This document shows, in pieces, positions 7,287-16,349 of a DNA stretch of 64,000 bases. The notes under the pieces were generated by a model that saw only the letters and a program-made list of their open reading frames with translations, ran no database searches and had not been told where the DNA came from. A program made the position numbers and the translations under genes. This stretch comes from JAMZMI01 sp047632435 (GTDB lineage: Bacteria > Bacteroidota > Bacteroidia > Cytophagales > Cyclobacteriaceae). The stretch covers positions 114,550-178,549 of the forward strand of contig JBLICU010000001.1 in NCBI GenBank assembly GCA_047632435.1. Reading direction: 5' to 3'. Position 1 is the stretch's first letter, and every line of letters starts with the position of its first letter.

Positions 7287-10200
7287 TTATGTTCTTTCCT
7301 TTATTAGCTGATCCAATATTTTGGTAACAGCCTGAGCGATAACTGTACCGGGTCCAAAAATAAGTGACACTCCCTTCTTATGGAGCATTTCGTGATCTTC
7401 TTCAGGTATGATACCTCCTGCAATTACCATAATGTCTCCTCTGCCAGCCATTTGCAACTCGTCAATAAGTTGAGGAATGAGTGTTTTATGGCCGCCAGCT
7501 AAAGATGAAATCCCAACCATGTGAACATCATTCTCTACAGCATGCTTGGCAACTTCAGATGGTATTTGAAACAAAGGACCTATATCAACATCAAATCCTA
7601 AATCAGCAAAAGCTGTTGCAATGATTCTGGCACCTCTGTCATGTCCATCCTGACCCATCTTAGCAACAAGTATTCTGGGTCTTCTTCCTTCTAAATCTGC
7701 GAATTGATCAGAAAGTTTTTGAGCGGATGCAAATTGAGCGTTATTTTTCATTTCTGATTTGTAGACTCCCGATACAGTTTGATTATTGGCCTGATATCGT
7801 CCAAATATTTTTTCCAGAGCCATGGATATTTCACCAAGGGTGGCCCGCAATCGTGCAGCTTCTATTGATAAAGTTAAAAGATTTCCCCGACCGTCTTTGG
7901 CACATTGAGTAAGTCTATCAAGTGCCTTTTGAACTTTTGACTCATCCCTGATATTTTTAATTGAATGGATTTGCTCGACTTGTTTGCGTCTGACTTCATC
8001 ATTATCTATCTCCAAATGCGAAATGTTCGATTTTATATCACTTTTAAATCGGTTGATACCGACTACTACATATTCTCCAGAATCGATTTTGGCTTGTTTT
8101 TGTGCTGAGGCTTCTTCGATTTTCATTTTTGGATAACCACTTTCGATGGCCTTTGCCATCCCACCCATTTCTTCAATTTCATTAATGATAGCCCATGCCT
8201 TGGTTATGAGATCATCCGTTAATGATTCAACCAACTCTGATCCACCCCATGGGTCAATAACTTTAGTGATATTTATTTCCTTTTGAAGGTAAAGCTGCGT
8301 CTCTCTCGCAATTGTAGCAGAGTAATCTGTAGGTAAGGCAATTGCTTCGTCCAGCGCATTTGTATGCAATGATTGCGTTTGGCCGAATACTGCAGCGAGT
8401 GCTTCGATACAAGTTCTGGACACATTGTTGTATGGATCTTGCGCAGTGAGACTATAACCAGAAGTCTGACAGTGTGTTCTAAGAGCCAGAGATTTTTGTT
8501 TTTGTGGATTGAATTGATTGACAAGTTTTGCCCAAAGGGCACGCCCTGCCCTCATTTTAGCTATTTCTGTGAAGAAATCCATTCCAATTCCCCAGAAAAA
8601 TGAAAGTCTCGGTGCAAATGAGTCTATAGGTATGCCTGCATTGAGGCCTGTTTTGATGTATTCCAGACCATCTGCAAGCGTGAATGCCAATTCAAGTTCG
8701 GCAGTAGCCCCTGCCTCGTGCATGTGATAACCGCTGATACTTATTGAATTAAATTTGGGCATTTCCTGAGATGTAAATTCAAAAATATCGGCAATGATTT
8801 TCATGGAGGGGGTGGGGGGATAGATGTAAGTGTTTCTTACCATGAATTCTTTCAAAATATCATTTTGAATTGTCCCAGTCAACTTATCTGTTGAAACACC
8901 CTGTTCTTCAGCGGCCACTATATAAAAAGCCATGATGGGAAGGACTGCACCATTCATCGTCATTGAGACTGACATTTGATCCAAAGGAATTTTATCGAAA
9001 AGTTTTTTCATATCTTCTACCGAGTCAATGGCCACACCCGCTTTGCCGACATCCCCCATCACCCTTGGGTGATCACTATCGTATCCTCTGTGAGTAGCTA
9101 AATCAAACGCTACTGACAAGCCCTTTTGTCCGGCAGCAAGATTCCTCCGATAAAAACTATTGGATTCCTCGGCCGTAGAGAAGCCTGCATATTGGCGAAT
9201 GGTCCAAGGACTGGTGGTGTACATGGAAGCATACGGTCCACGGACAAAGGGGGCAAAACCTGGAACAGAATTTATATGTGAATATGCTGGGGACTCACTA
9301 TTAATTTCCGATTTCAATAAATCCTCAAAAGTCATTTCAAAAGAAGAGGAATTCAGATTTTGCAACTTTTTCCAAATCGATCGGACAATTTGATCTGTGA
9401 GATGATCAATGAGATAGGAGCCCGAGCATACATCTTTCAATTCGTTGAGACCAGACTCATATCGGATGAGGTTTCCTATATTTCTGGAAATTCGGCGACT
9501 GTTGCCGTTTAAATAGATTTCTTTTCCTGGGTCAAATACAATGCAGTCAGCATATCCACAAAATGCAGCTATGCCAGCTGTCGTTTGGAGAAGTAAATGA
9601 TTGCTTTCAGAAGTGCCTTGAGGTGTATGACAAATAATATTTAAGTCCCTGATTTCTAAGCTTAAAACGTCACTATCTGAAAGTAGATTGACGATGATTC
9701 TTAACGCTCGAATTTTGGCTATATCCAAGAAGAAGTCATGACTTAAGTCGACATTTAAAACCAAGTTATTGATAAGTGAATTGCCTGAATTCTTGATTGT
9801 TAAATGATTCCAGGAATTGACAAACTGGTCTAAGAAATTTGATTGGTTTGTACAGTGGATAAATTTAGTTTTAAATGCTGCCTCTTGTTCTTCTTCGGTA
9901 GGATACCAGCAGAAATTATTTAGTTGCTTAATAAAATCTAAATCATCAACATTTAACTGATCCATTAATTTTGGATCAATGACTAATTTTATTGAAGTCC
10001 AATCAAATTCATTTAAAGATTTTCGTAAAGAATGGTGAGAATAATTCCCTGTCAACAATATGCCGCTGCAGCCATATTCAATAGCATCTTTCACGATTTT
10101 AGTTAGCTGAGTTTCCTCACTAAGTTCTATTTTTTCAAGTTGTACCCAGCGCTTCTTTTTCGGGTCTTGAAAGCTTTGGCGGATATAACCAAAGGATCTT

Positions 10201-10355
10201 GAGCTAGCTTCATCGTAATAAGCATCCATGGTCAGCCCATCTGCTGGAGACCACCTTAGTTTTTCAACGGCATTTGTATCTTCAAATTGGGAAGTAATTG
10301 ATTCAATCCAATCTGCGAGATATTTTTTAGGAAATTCGTTAAGTTTAGGGTGCAT
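7287..10355 (-). CDS. Fused small-plus-large methylmalonyl-CoA mutase (MutA-like region joined to full MutB)
   Basis: 1022 residues in one uninterrupted frame. Residues 1-340 match the N-terminal and barrel part of the non-catalytic small subunit (WSPADG, then AGIAAFCGYADC). Residues about 362-1022 are a complete catalytic subunit: GFAPFVRGPYASMY, the barrel with SGYHMHEAG (H544), and a C-terminal B12 domain with DGHDRG (D903, H905 lower cobalt ligand, G908). WTIRQYAG and FMVRNTYIYPP keep the Tyr and Arg (Y389, R507) that mark methylmalonyl- rather than isobutyryl-CoA specificity. It interconverts succinyl-CoA and methylmalonyl-CoA in propionate metabolism. The usual Arg before PWTIRQYAG is Ser382. 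It is not IcmF, which contains a GTPase and a different domain order. A fusion of the two usually separate subunits is the notable feature. Confidence 0.9.
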   Translation of the reverse strand: MHPKLNEFPKKYLADWIESITSQFEDTNAVEKLRWSPADGLTMDAYYDEASSRSFGYIRQSFQDPKKKRWVQLEKIELSEETQLTKIVKDAIEYGCSGILLTGNYSHHSLRKSLNEFDWTSIKLVIDPKLMDQLNVDDLDFIKQLNNFCWYPTEEEQEAAFKTKFIHCTNQSNFLDQFVNSWNHLTIKNSGNSLINNLVLNVDLSHDFFLDIAKIRALRIIVNLLSDSDVLSLEIRDLNIICHTPQGTSESNHLLLQTTAGIAAFCGYADCIVFDPGKEIYLNGNSRRISRNIGNLIRYESGLNELKDVCSGSYLIDHLTDQIVRSIWKKLQNLNSSSFEMTFEDLLKSEINSESPAYSHINSVPGFAPFVRGPYASMYTTSPWTIRQYAGFSTAEESNSFYRRNLAAGQKGLSVAFDLATHRGYDSDHPRVMGDVGKAGVAIDSVEDMKKLFDKIPLDQMSVSMTMNGAVLPIMAFYIVAAEEQGVSTDKLTGTIQNDILKEFMVRNTYIYPPTPSMKIIADIFEFTSQEMPKFNSISISGYHMHEAGATAELELAFTLADGLEYIKTGLNAGIPIDSFAPRLSFFWGIGMDFFTEIAKMRAGRALWAKLVNQFNPQKQKSLALRTHCQTSGYSLTAQDPYNNVSRTCIEALAAVFGQTQSLHTNALDEAIALPTDYSATIARETQLYLQKEINITKVIDPWGGSELVESLTDDLITKAWAIINEIEEMGGMAKAIESGYPKMKIEEASAQKQAKIDSGEYVVVGINRFKSDIKSNISHLEIDNDEVRRKQVEQIHSIKNIRDESKVQKALDRLTQCAKDGRGNLLTLSIEAARLRATLGEISMALEKIFGRYQANNQTVSGVYKSEMKNNAQFASAQKLSDQFADLEGRRPRILVAKMGQDGHDRGARIIATAFADLGFDVDIGPLFQIPSEVAKHAVENDVHMVGISSLAGGHKTLIPQLIDELQMAGRGDIMVIAGGIIPEEDHEMLHKKGVSLIFGPGTVIAQAVTKILDQLIKERT

Positions 10356-10606
10356 TTTTTATATTTTTAATAAAGTTACAATCAAAGAGGTTAAGTTGCA
10401 TTAGTCTTTCGAGAGCTTTTTAATATTTTGTATTTTTCCAAGAATATTTCAATTGAATACGCCATTGCAGGAAGTGTTGATGGATTATAAAAAGTCAATA
10501 GCAAAAGTCATTTTTTTCTTAAAAAAAAATGAACCAAATTTGAACCCCTCTCTAAACAAGAGCATCTTTCTTTAAGACTTTACGAAGAGAAAAATTTTAA
10601 CCACCA
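10356..10606. promoter_or_regulatory. AT-rich divergent intergenic region upstream of dnaA and the mutase
   Basis: 251 bases of very AT-rich sequence with an A/T run at about 10510-10530. It must hold the promoters for both divergent genes. I found no exact TAnnTTTG element on the dnaA side and no near-consensus DnaA boxes, so autoregulation cannot be supported from this sequence. Confidence 0.4.
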
Positions 10607-12013
10607 ATGCATCAACAAACTTGGGAGAATTGCCTCCATTTTATTAGGGAGAGAATTCCTGCACAAAGCTTTAAAACATGGTTTGAACCCATAAGGCCGA
10701 TTAGTCAAAAAGACGAAGTTTTGACTATACAGGTGCCTAGCCAATTTTTTTATGAGTGGCTGGAGGAGAACTATGTACACATCTTGAAGCAGGCGATTAA
10801 GGCTGAGATGGGTGCTAATGGCAGGTTGGAATATTCCGTAATTGTCGATAGAGGTGATGATGATGTTAAGCCGGTTACTATTAATGTATCAGGCGCTAGT
10901 AATAGCCAAAATGCAAATCGTGTAAATGGCTATGATCTGTACAAAAATCCTGATTTCTTAAATCAGCTTAAGATCAATTCAAACCTCAACGCGTCATATA
11001 GATTCGATAATTTTATTGAAGGTGATTGCAATAGACTCGCTAGATCTGCCGGGTTAGCGGTAGCACAGAAGCCAGGTATTACTTCCTTCAATCCACTCAT
11101 GTTTTATGGTGGAGTTGGTCTAGGAAAAACACATTTGGTTCAGGCCATTGGAAATGAGATAAAATCCCAACATCCTGATAAGAGCATCATTTATGTTGCT
11201 TCTGAGAAATTTACGAATCAATTTATTGATGCGCTAAAAAATAACAATATTCAGGATTTCATCAATTATTACCGCGAAGTGGATGTCCTCATTCTTGATG
11301 ATGTTCAGTTTCTCAGGGATAAAGAAAAAACGCAGGAGATATTCTTTCATATATTCAATCACTTACATCAAGGTGGTAAGCAAATTATCATGACTTCTGA
11401 TTGTGCGCCTAAGGATTTAAAAGGACTGCAGGAAAGATTGGTTTCAAGATTTAAATGGGGGCTTACTGCGGATCTTCAGCAACCTGATTTTGAAACACGG
11501 ATGGCTATCATTCATAAAAAAATGCAGGTTGATGGAATTGTGATCCCCGATCAGGTGATAGAGTATATTGCCTATACTGTGGATACCAATGTAAGGGAAT
11601 TGGAAGGTGTGGTGATTTCATTGATCGCTCACGCTTCTCTCACTAAAACAGAAATAGGTTTGGAACTAGCCAAGCAGGTGCTTAAAAATATAGTAACAGA
11701 TATTGATTCTGAAGTGGGAATCGATTACATACAAAAGACGGTTTCTGATTATTTCAATATTCCACAGGAAGATCTGAAAGCAAAGACCAGAAAGAAAGAA
11801 ATCGTGATTGCCAGACAAGTTGCGATGTACTTTTCAAAGGATTATACCAATCATTCACTTAAGTCTATTGGTTATCATTTTGGAGGTCGAGACCACAGTA
11901 CTGTTATCCACGCCGTGCAATCTGTCAATGACATGATAGATACAAATGCAAAATTTCGTTTTTCAATTGATGAATTGAAAAAGAAATTAAAAATGCGGAC
12001 TGCCATAGCCTAA
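10607..12013 (+). CDS. dnaA: Chromosomal replication initiator DnaA
   Basis: 468 residues with all four domains: the N-terminal interaction domain (WENCL near 6), a short linker, the AAA+ domain with Walker A GGVGLGKT (168-175) and Walker B LILDDVQF (228-235), and a C-terminal DNA-binding domain carrying GGRDHSTVIHA. DnaA-ATP opens the origin and controls initiation. The gene is monocistronic: the upstream gene is divergent and a convergent protease gene ends 11 bases downstream. The 251-base upstream region has A/T tracts but no cluster of TTATCCACA boxes, so I do not call oriC here. Confidence 0.97.
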   Translation: MHQQTWENCLHFIRERIPAQSFKTWFEPIRPISQKDEVLTIQVPSQFFYEWLEENYVHILKQAIKAEMGANGRLEYSVIVDRGDDDVKPVTINVSGASNSQNANRVNGYDLYKNPDFLNQLKINSNLNASYRFDNFIEGDCNRLARSAGLAVAQKPGITSFNPLMFYGGVGLGKTHLVQAIGNEIKSQHPDKSIIYVASEKFTNQFIDALKNNNIQDFINYYREVDVLILDDVQFLRDKEKTQEIFFHIFNHLHQGGKQIIMTSDCAPKDLKGLQERLVSRFKWGLTADLQQPDFETRMAIIHKKMQVDGIVIPDQVIEYIAYTVDTNVRELEGVVISLIAHASLTKTEIGLELAKQVLKNIVTDIDSEVGIDYIQKTVSDYFNIPQEDLKAKTRKKEIVIARQVAMYFSKDYTNHSLKSIGYHFGGRDHSTVIHAVQSVNDMIDTNAKFRFSIDELKKKLKMRTAIA

Positions 12014-12024
12014 GATTTTCAACT

Positions 12025-13497
12025 TTAGAAATAATATGGGTAGTAAACTTTTCTGCCTCTATTATCAATGCCTGAAATGATGACACGACCTGAAATATTT
12101 TCAAGTATTTCCGCCAATTCCTCTGGTTTGTCAATTTGAGTATTGTTGATTTTCGTGATGATGAAACCTTCGGGGATTCCCAGTTTGGAAAAGAATCCTA
12201 TGTTTTTGTAATCCAAGACCTTAACGCCACTTTCTATTCCCAATAGATCCTTTTCAACCTTGGATACAGCTTCAAATGTGGCATTCAATTTCGCTGACTC
12301 ATGAATTTCTCTTCGGATGATTCCAGTGGTTCCTTCACGATTTGTCAGAGTCATATTTTTAGTCAACTCTTTGCCATCTCTTTCGATCAACAGATTGATT
12401 TTATCACCTGGATAAAGATTTGCTAGATGCTCTTCCAAACTTGCCTTGGACTCTACTTTTTTGTCATCAAGGGTTTTTATCACATCTCCCTTTTTAAGAT
12501 TTGCTTTGTCCGCTGCACCTTCCTTGGTTGTATTACTGATCAAAACACCCGAGAGATCACTCAGATTCAGTTTTTCTGCTAAGTCACTATCAATATCAAG
12601 GAAATCCGCTCCTGTAAATGTCTTTTGAACCTCTCCGTAATTTTTGATGTCCTTAAAAACTTTCTTTACAATATTGGCTGGAATGGCAAAGCCATATCCA
12701 GTATAAGAACCTGTCCTTGATAGAATAGCGGTATTGATACCGATGAGAATTCCATCCATATCCACCAATGCACCACCACTATTTCCGGGATTTATGGCAG
12801 CATCAGTTTGAATAAATGACTCAATCGGAAATTTGTCCCTAAGGATATTGATATTTCTTCCTTTGGCACTCACGATTCCTCCCGTTACAGTCGAAGTAAG
12901 ATTAAATGGATTACCAACAGCCAAAACCCATTGCCCAACTTTAACATCATCGGAATCGCCCACCTCAATGGCAGGCAGGTTATCACCAATTATTTTAATT
13001 ACGGCCAAATCAGAAGAGGGGTCTTTTCCAATAAGCTCTGCAACGTACGTTTGCTTACCATGCACAACTCTTATGACATCAGCACCGTCTATTACATGGT
13101 TATTAGTCACGATATAACCGTCTTTAGATAGAATCACACCAGAACCGCTACTGGTTTGTTTTGAACCCTGTGGTTCGAAAAACCAATCCAGCCAACCACC
13201 TGTTCTAAACTCATATTCGCTTAGCGTTTGTATAAAAACCACACTTGAAGTGCTTTTTTGCGATGCAAAAACAAAATCAACGTCATCCGTGAGTCGCGTG
13301 GCTTTTTCCATATTCTGCTCAATGTAGCCGGGCATTGAGTGGTAGTCTCCACTCATAAAGTGAGCGACATTATCTTGATCAATTCCTTTTTCTGATTGAT
13401 TTTTGAAAAACCATGCAGCTGTAGTTGCGCCGATCAAGCCGGAACATACAGCCACAAGGACACTCATCAATAATATTTTTCTAAAAGTCAACTTCAT
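12025..13497 (-). CDS. HtrA/DegP-family serine protease with PDZ domains
   Basis: 490 residues. An N-terminal signal or anchor segment (about 8-30) precedes a trypsin-like domain with H134 (NNHVIDG), D163 (SSDLAVIK) and S240 (NPGNSGGAL), followed by two PDZ-like regions (about 290-380 and 420-490). The first PDZ has the usual LSGVLISNTTKEGAADKA-type loop. HtrA proteins degrade or refold misfolded envelope proteins in the periplasm. The second PDZ is shorter than in E. coli DegP. It ends 11 bases from convergent dnaA and diverges from the GH3-dxr-rseP unit, so it shares an upstream region with another periplasmic proteolysis gene. Confidence 0.92.
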   Translation of the reverse strand: MKLTFRKILLMSVLVAVCSGLIGATTAAWFFKNQSEKGIDQDNVAHFMSGDYHSMPGYIEQNMEKATRLTDDVDFVFASQKSTSSVVFIQTLSEYEFRTGGWLDWFFEPQGSKQTSSGSGVILSKDGYIVTNNHVIDGADVIRVVHGKQTYVAELIGKDPSSDLAVIKIIGDNLPAIEVGDSDDVKVGQWVLAVGNPFNLTSTVTGGIVSAKGRNINILRDKFPIESFIQTDAAINPGNSGGALVDMDGILIGINTAILSRTGSYTGYGFAIPANIVKKVFKDIKNYGEVQKTFTGADFLDIDSDLAEKLNLSDLSGVLISNTTKEGAADKANLKKGDVIKTLDDKKVESKASLEEHLANLYPGDKINLLIERDGKELTKNMTLTNREGTTGIIRREIHESAKLNATFEAVSKVEKDLLGIESGVKVLDYKNIGFFSKLGIPEGFIITKINNTQIDKPEELAEILENISGRVIISGIDNRGRKVYYPYYF

Positions 13498-13668
13498 TTT
13501 TTCTGATATTAATTGTTACCTCAAAACAAGTTATTAAACTGATTTTTGCTAGTTAGGATTTGTTAATAAACAATAAAAATGAGAAGATGGTTTTCTAATG
13601 GCAACTGAACTAATACATATTGGGAATTGGGAGGTCGTTTGATTTACTTTGAGCGATTTTAGGGAATT

Positions 13669-15165
13669 ATGGGAATCAGATCAGTATTAGCCCGGCCATT
13701 TGCGGCTTACATTGCCAAAGAGACTAAAAAATGGTCACTTGATGCGGCGCAATTTCAGCGGAACATTTTAAAGCAAATCACAACGACGGCTAAATCAACG
13801 AATTTTGGCAAGGATCATGGTTTTTCAGATTTAAAATCCCATGAGGATTTTAAGCGGCAAGTTCCTATTCGCGATTATGAAGCACTTTCACCCTATGTGA
13901 ATAGGATATTGGAAGGTGAATCAGATGTTTTGTGGCCGGGCAAGCCAACTTATTTTGCCAAAACATCTGGTACCACGAGTGGCACTAAATACATTCCCAT
14001 CACCAAAGAATCTATTCCAAACCATATCAATAGTGCTAGAAATGCTCTTTTGTCTTACGTCCATGAAACGGGAAAAGCAGAGTTTTTGGATGGTAAATTG
14101 ATCTTTCTTTCTGGCGCGCCCACCTTATCATCGAAGTACGGAATTTATACAGGTCGATTGTCCGGGATTGTGAATCATCATGTCCCTGGTTATTTGAAAA
14201 CGAATCAAGTGCCAAGCTACGATACCAATTGTATTGAAGATTGGGAAGCCAAAGTAGATCAAATCGTTGAAGAAACGTTTAATCAGGACATGTCATTGAT
14301 ATCGGGTATTCCGCCCTGGGTTCAGATGTATTTTGATCGGCTAAAAGCCAAAACAGGTAAACCCATAAAGGATCTTTTCCCGAATTTTTCAATGTTTGTT
14401 TATGGGGGCGTCAATTTTGAACCCTATCGAGCCAAACTTTTCGAGACTATTGGAAAAACTATTGATTCAATAGAAACATATCCTGCATCAGAGGGTTTTA
14501 TTGCTTATCAGGATACACAGACAGAGGAGGGACTTCTGTTGCTTGCAAATAGTGGAATATTTTTTGAGTTTATTCCGGCAGCTGAATATTTCGATGCTAA
14601 TCCAAGTAGATTGATGTTGGAAGAAGTTGAACTAGGTGTTAACTATGCCTTAATCATCAATAGCAATGCTGGTTTATGGGGCTATTCCATTGGTGATACA
14701 ATTCGTTTTGTAAGCAAAAATCCATATCGCCTTTTAGTTACTGGAAGGATCAAACATTTTATTTCGGCTTTTGGTGAACATGTGATCGGAGAAGAAGTAG
14801 AAAATGCAATGCGAGAAACGTGTGCCAAATTCCCTGAAACAGAAATTGTTGAGTTTACAGTGGCGCCAAATGTAACACCGAAAGAAGGTCTGCCATTGCA
14901 TGAATGGTACGTGGAATTCGCAACGAAACCAAAGAATATTTCCGATTTTGAATGCGAATTGGATTTGCAATTGCGGAAGCGAAACACCTATTACGATGAT
15001 CTGATCACAGGAGTCATATTGAGACCACTTAAGATCATGGAATTAAGGCCAAATGCATTCATTGAATTCATGAAATCAATCGGTAAACTTGGAGGGCAAA
15101 ATAAGGTGCCACGTTTATCCAATGATCGAAAAATGGCAGAAGAGCTTATCAAATTATCAAATTAA
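13669..15165 (+). CDS. GH3-family acyl-adenylate/amido synthetase (ANL-superfamily)
   Basis: 498 residues. The AMP-binding P-loop-like motif KTSGTTSGTKYIPIT (near 103-117) and a later YPASEGF segment define the GH3 family, first known from plant auxin-amino acid conjugating enzymes. Characterised members adenylate a carboxylic acid and transfer it to an amine; bacterial members in Bacteroidota are largely uncharacterised. Length is normal for a bacterial GH3. It starts 171 bases from divergent htrA and ends 17 bases before dxr, so it probably leads the dxr-rseP operon. The substrate cannot be told from the sequence. Confidence 0.85.
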   Translation: MGIRSVLARPFAAYIAKETKKWSLDAAQFQRNILKQITTTAKSTNFGKDHGFSDLKSHEDFKRQVPIRDYEALSPYVNRILEGESDVLWPGKPTYFAKTSGTTSGTKYIPITKESIPNHINSARNALLSYVHETGKAEFLDGKLIFLSGAPTLSSKYGIYTGRLSGIVNHHVPGYLKTNQVPSYDTNCIEDWEAKVDQIVEETFNQDMSLISGIPPWVQMYFDRLKAKTGKPIKDLFPNFSMFVYGGVNFEPYRAKLFETIGKTIDSIETYPASEGFIAYQDTQTEEGLLLLANSGIFFEFIPAAEYFDANPSRLMLEEVELGVNYALIINSNAGLWGYSIGDTIRFVSKNPYRLLVTGRIKHFISAFGEHVIGEEVENAMRETCAKFPETEIVEFTVAPNVTPKEGLPLHEWYVEFATKPKNISDFECELDLQLRKRNTYYDDLITGVILRPLKIMELRPNAFIEFMKSIGKLGGQNKVPRLSNDRKMAEELIKLSN

Positions 15166-15182
15166 ACTTTGGCAAATAGCTT

Positions 15183-16349
15183 GTGGATAAAGAAATCGAG
15201 AAAAAAGGAATTGCAATATTGGGATCAACAGGATCTATTGGAACACAAACACTTGATGTTATTTCCCGATATCCTGAAAGGTTTTCAGTAGAGGTGCTAA
15301 CTGCGCAGAATAATGCCGATTTACTGATCAAACAAGCCGCTGAGTTCAAACCCAACACCGTGGTTATTGGCAATGAACTGCTTTACGATAAAGTTTTTTC
15401 AGCGCTTGATCCACTAAACATCAAGGTTTATTCTGGAGACAATTCTTTGGCCTCAGTGGTTCAGATGGATGTTATAGATGTGGTATTGACCGCTCTTGTT
15501 GGTTTCTCTGGATTGAGACCCACGATCAATTCTATTGAGGCAGGAAAAACCATCGCTTTGGCAAATAAAGAGACGCTGGTTGTTGCTGGGCAACTGGTTA
15601 CTCAGCTGGCCATGGAGCGAGCCGTAAATATTCTGCCTGTCGATTCAGAGCATTCTGCTATTTTTCAATGTTTGGTAGGGGAATTTCACAATCCGATAGA
15701 AAAAATAATACTGACTGCTTCAGGAGGGCCTTTTAGAGGTAAAAAACGGGAGGATCTTTTAAATATAAAAAAGGAGGAAGCGTTGAAACATCCAAATTGG
15801 GATATGGGGGCAAAAATCACAATTGATTCCGCAACATTGATGAACAAGGGATTAGAAGTGATCGAAGCAAAATGGCTTTTTGGTGTGGGTCTTGATAAAA
15901 TTGAAGTAGTTGTTCATCCCCAATCAATCATTCATTCTATGGTTCAATTTGAAGATGGATCCATCAAAGCGCAACTCGGTTTGCCAGACATGCGTATCCC
16001 CATACAGTTTGCGATTGGGTATCCCGAAAGACTAAAATCTGATTTTCCACGATTTGATTTTACAAATTATCCGGAATTGACATTTGAAAAACCAGATATA
16101 TCAACTTTTCAAAATCTTCAATTGGCCTATAATGCACTGGAAAAGGGTGGAAATATGCCTTGTATTCTCAATGCCGCAAATGAAATTGCCGTTGCGGAAT
16201 TTTTAATGGACAAAGTGGGTTTTTTACAAATATCAGATGTCATCGCCGAATGCCTCGAAAAGGTGGGTTATATTCGCGAACCGAATTTAGAAGATTTGAT
16301 AAATACGGATAGGTTGACAAGGATTAAAGCGAAAGAAATAATAAAATAA
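15183..16349 (+). CDS. dxr: 1-deoxy-D-xylulose 5-phosphate reductoisomerase
   Basis: 388 residues. The N-terminal NADPH-binding loop GSTGSIGTQTLDVI, the metal-binding DSEHSA (near 155) and NKGLEVIEA motifs are all intact. The enzyme converts DXP to MEP in the non-mevalonate isoprenoid pathway, supplying undecaprenyl phosphate and menaquinone side chains. The start is GTG at 15183; no in-frame ATG precedes the nucleotide-binding loop. The stop overlaps the rseP start by one base (TAATG), so translation is coupled, an arrangement seen widely in bacteria. Confidence 0.97.
   Translation: MDKEIEKKGIAILGSTGSIGTQTLDVISRYPERFSVEVLTAQNNADLLIKQAAEFKPNTVVIGNELLYDKVFSALDPLNIKVYSGDNSLASVVQMDVIDVVLTALVGFSGLRPTINSIEAGKTIALANKETLVVAGQLVTQLAMERAVNILPVDSEHSAIFQCLVGEFHNPIEKIILTASGGPFRGKKREDLLNIKKEEALKHPNWDMGAKITIDSATLMNKGLEVIEAKWLFGVGLDKIEVVVHPQSIIHSMVQFEDGSIKAQLGLPDMRIPIQFAIGYPERLKSDFPRFDFTNYPELTFEKPDISTFQNLQLAYNALEKGGNMPCILNAANEIAVAEFLMDKVGFLQISDVIAECLEKVGYIREPNLEDLINTDRLTRIKAKEIIK

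Noticed and set aside
15182..15190. Exact DnaA box TGTGGATAA at the start of dxr
   Set aside because: A single 9-base match is expected about once in two windows of this size by chance, lies within coding sequence, and has no neighbouring boxes.
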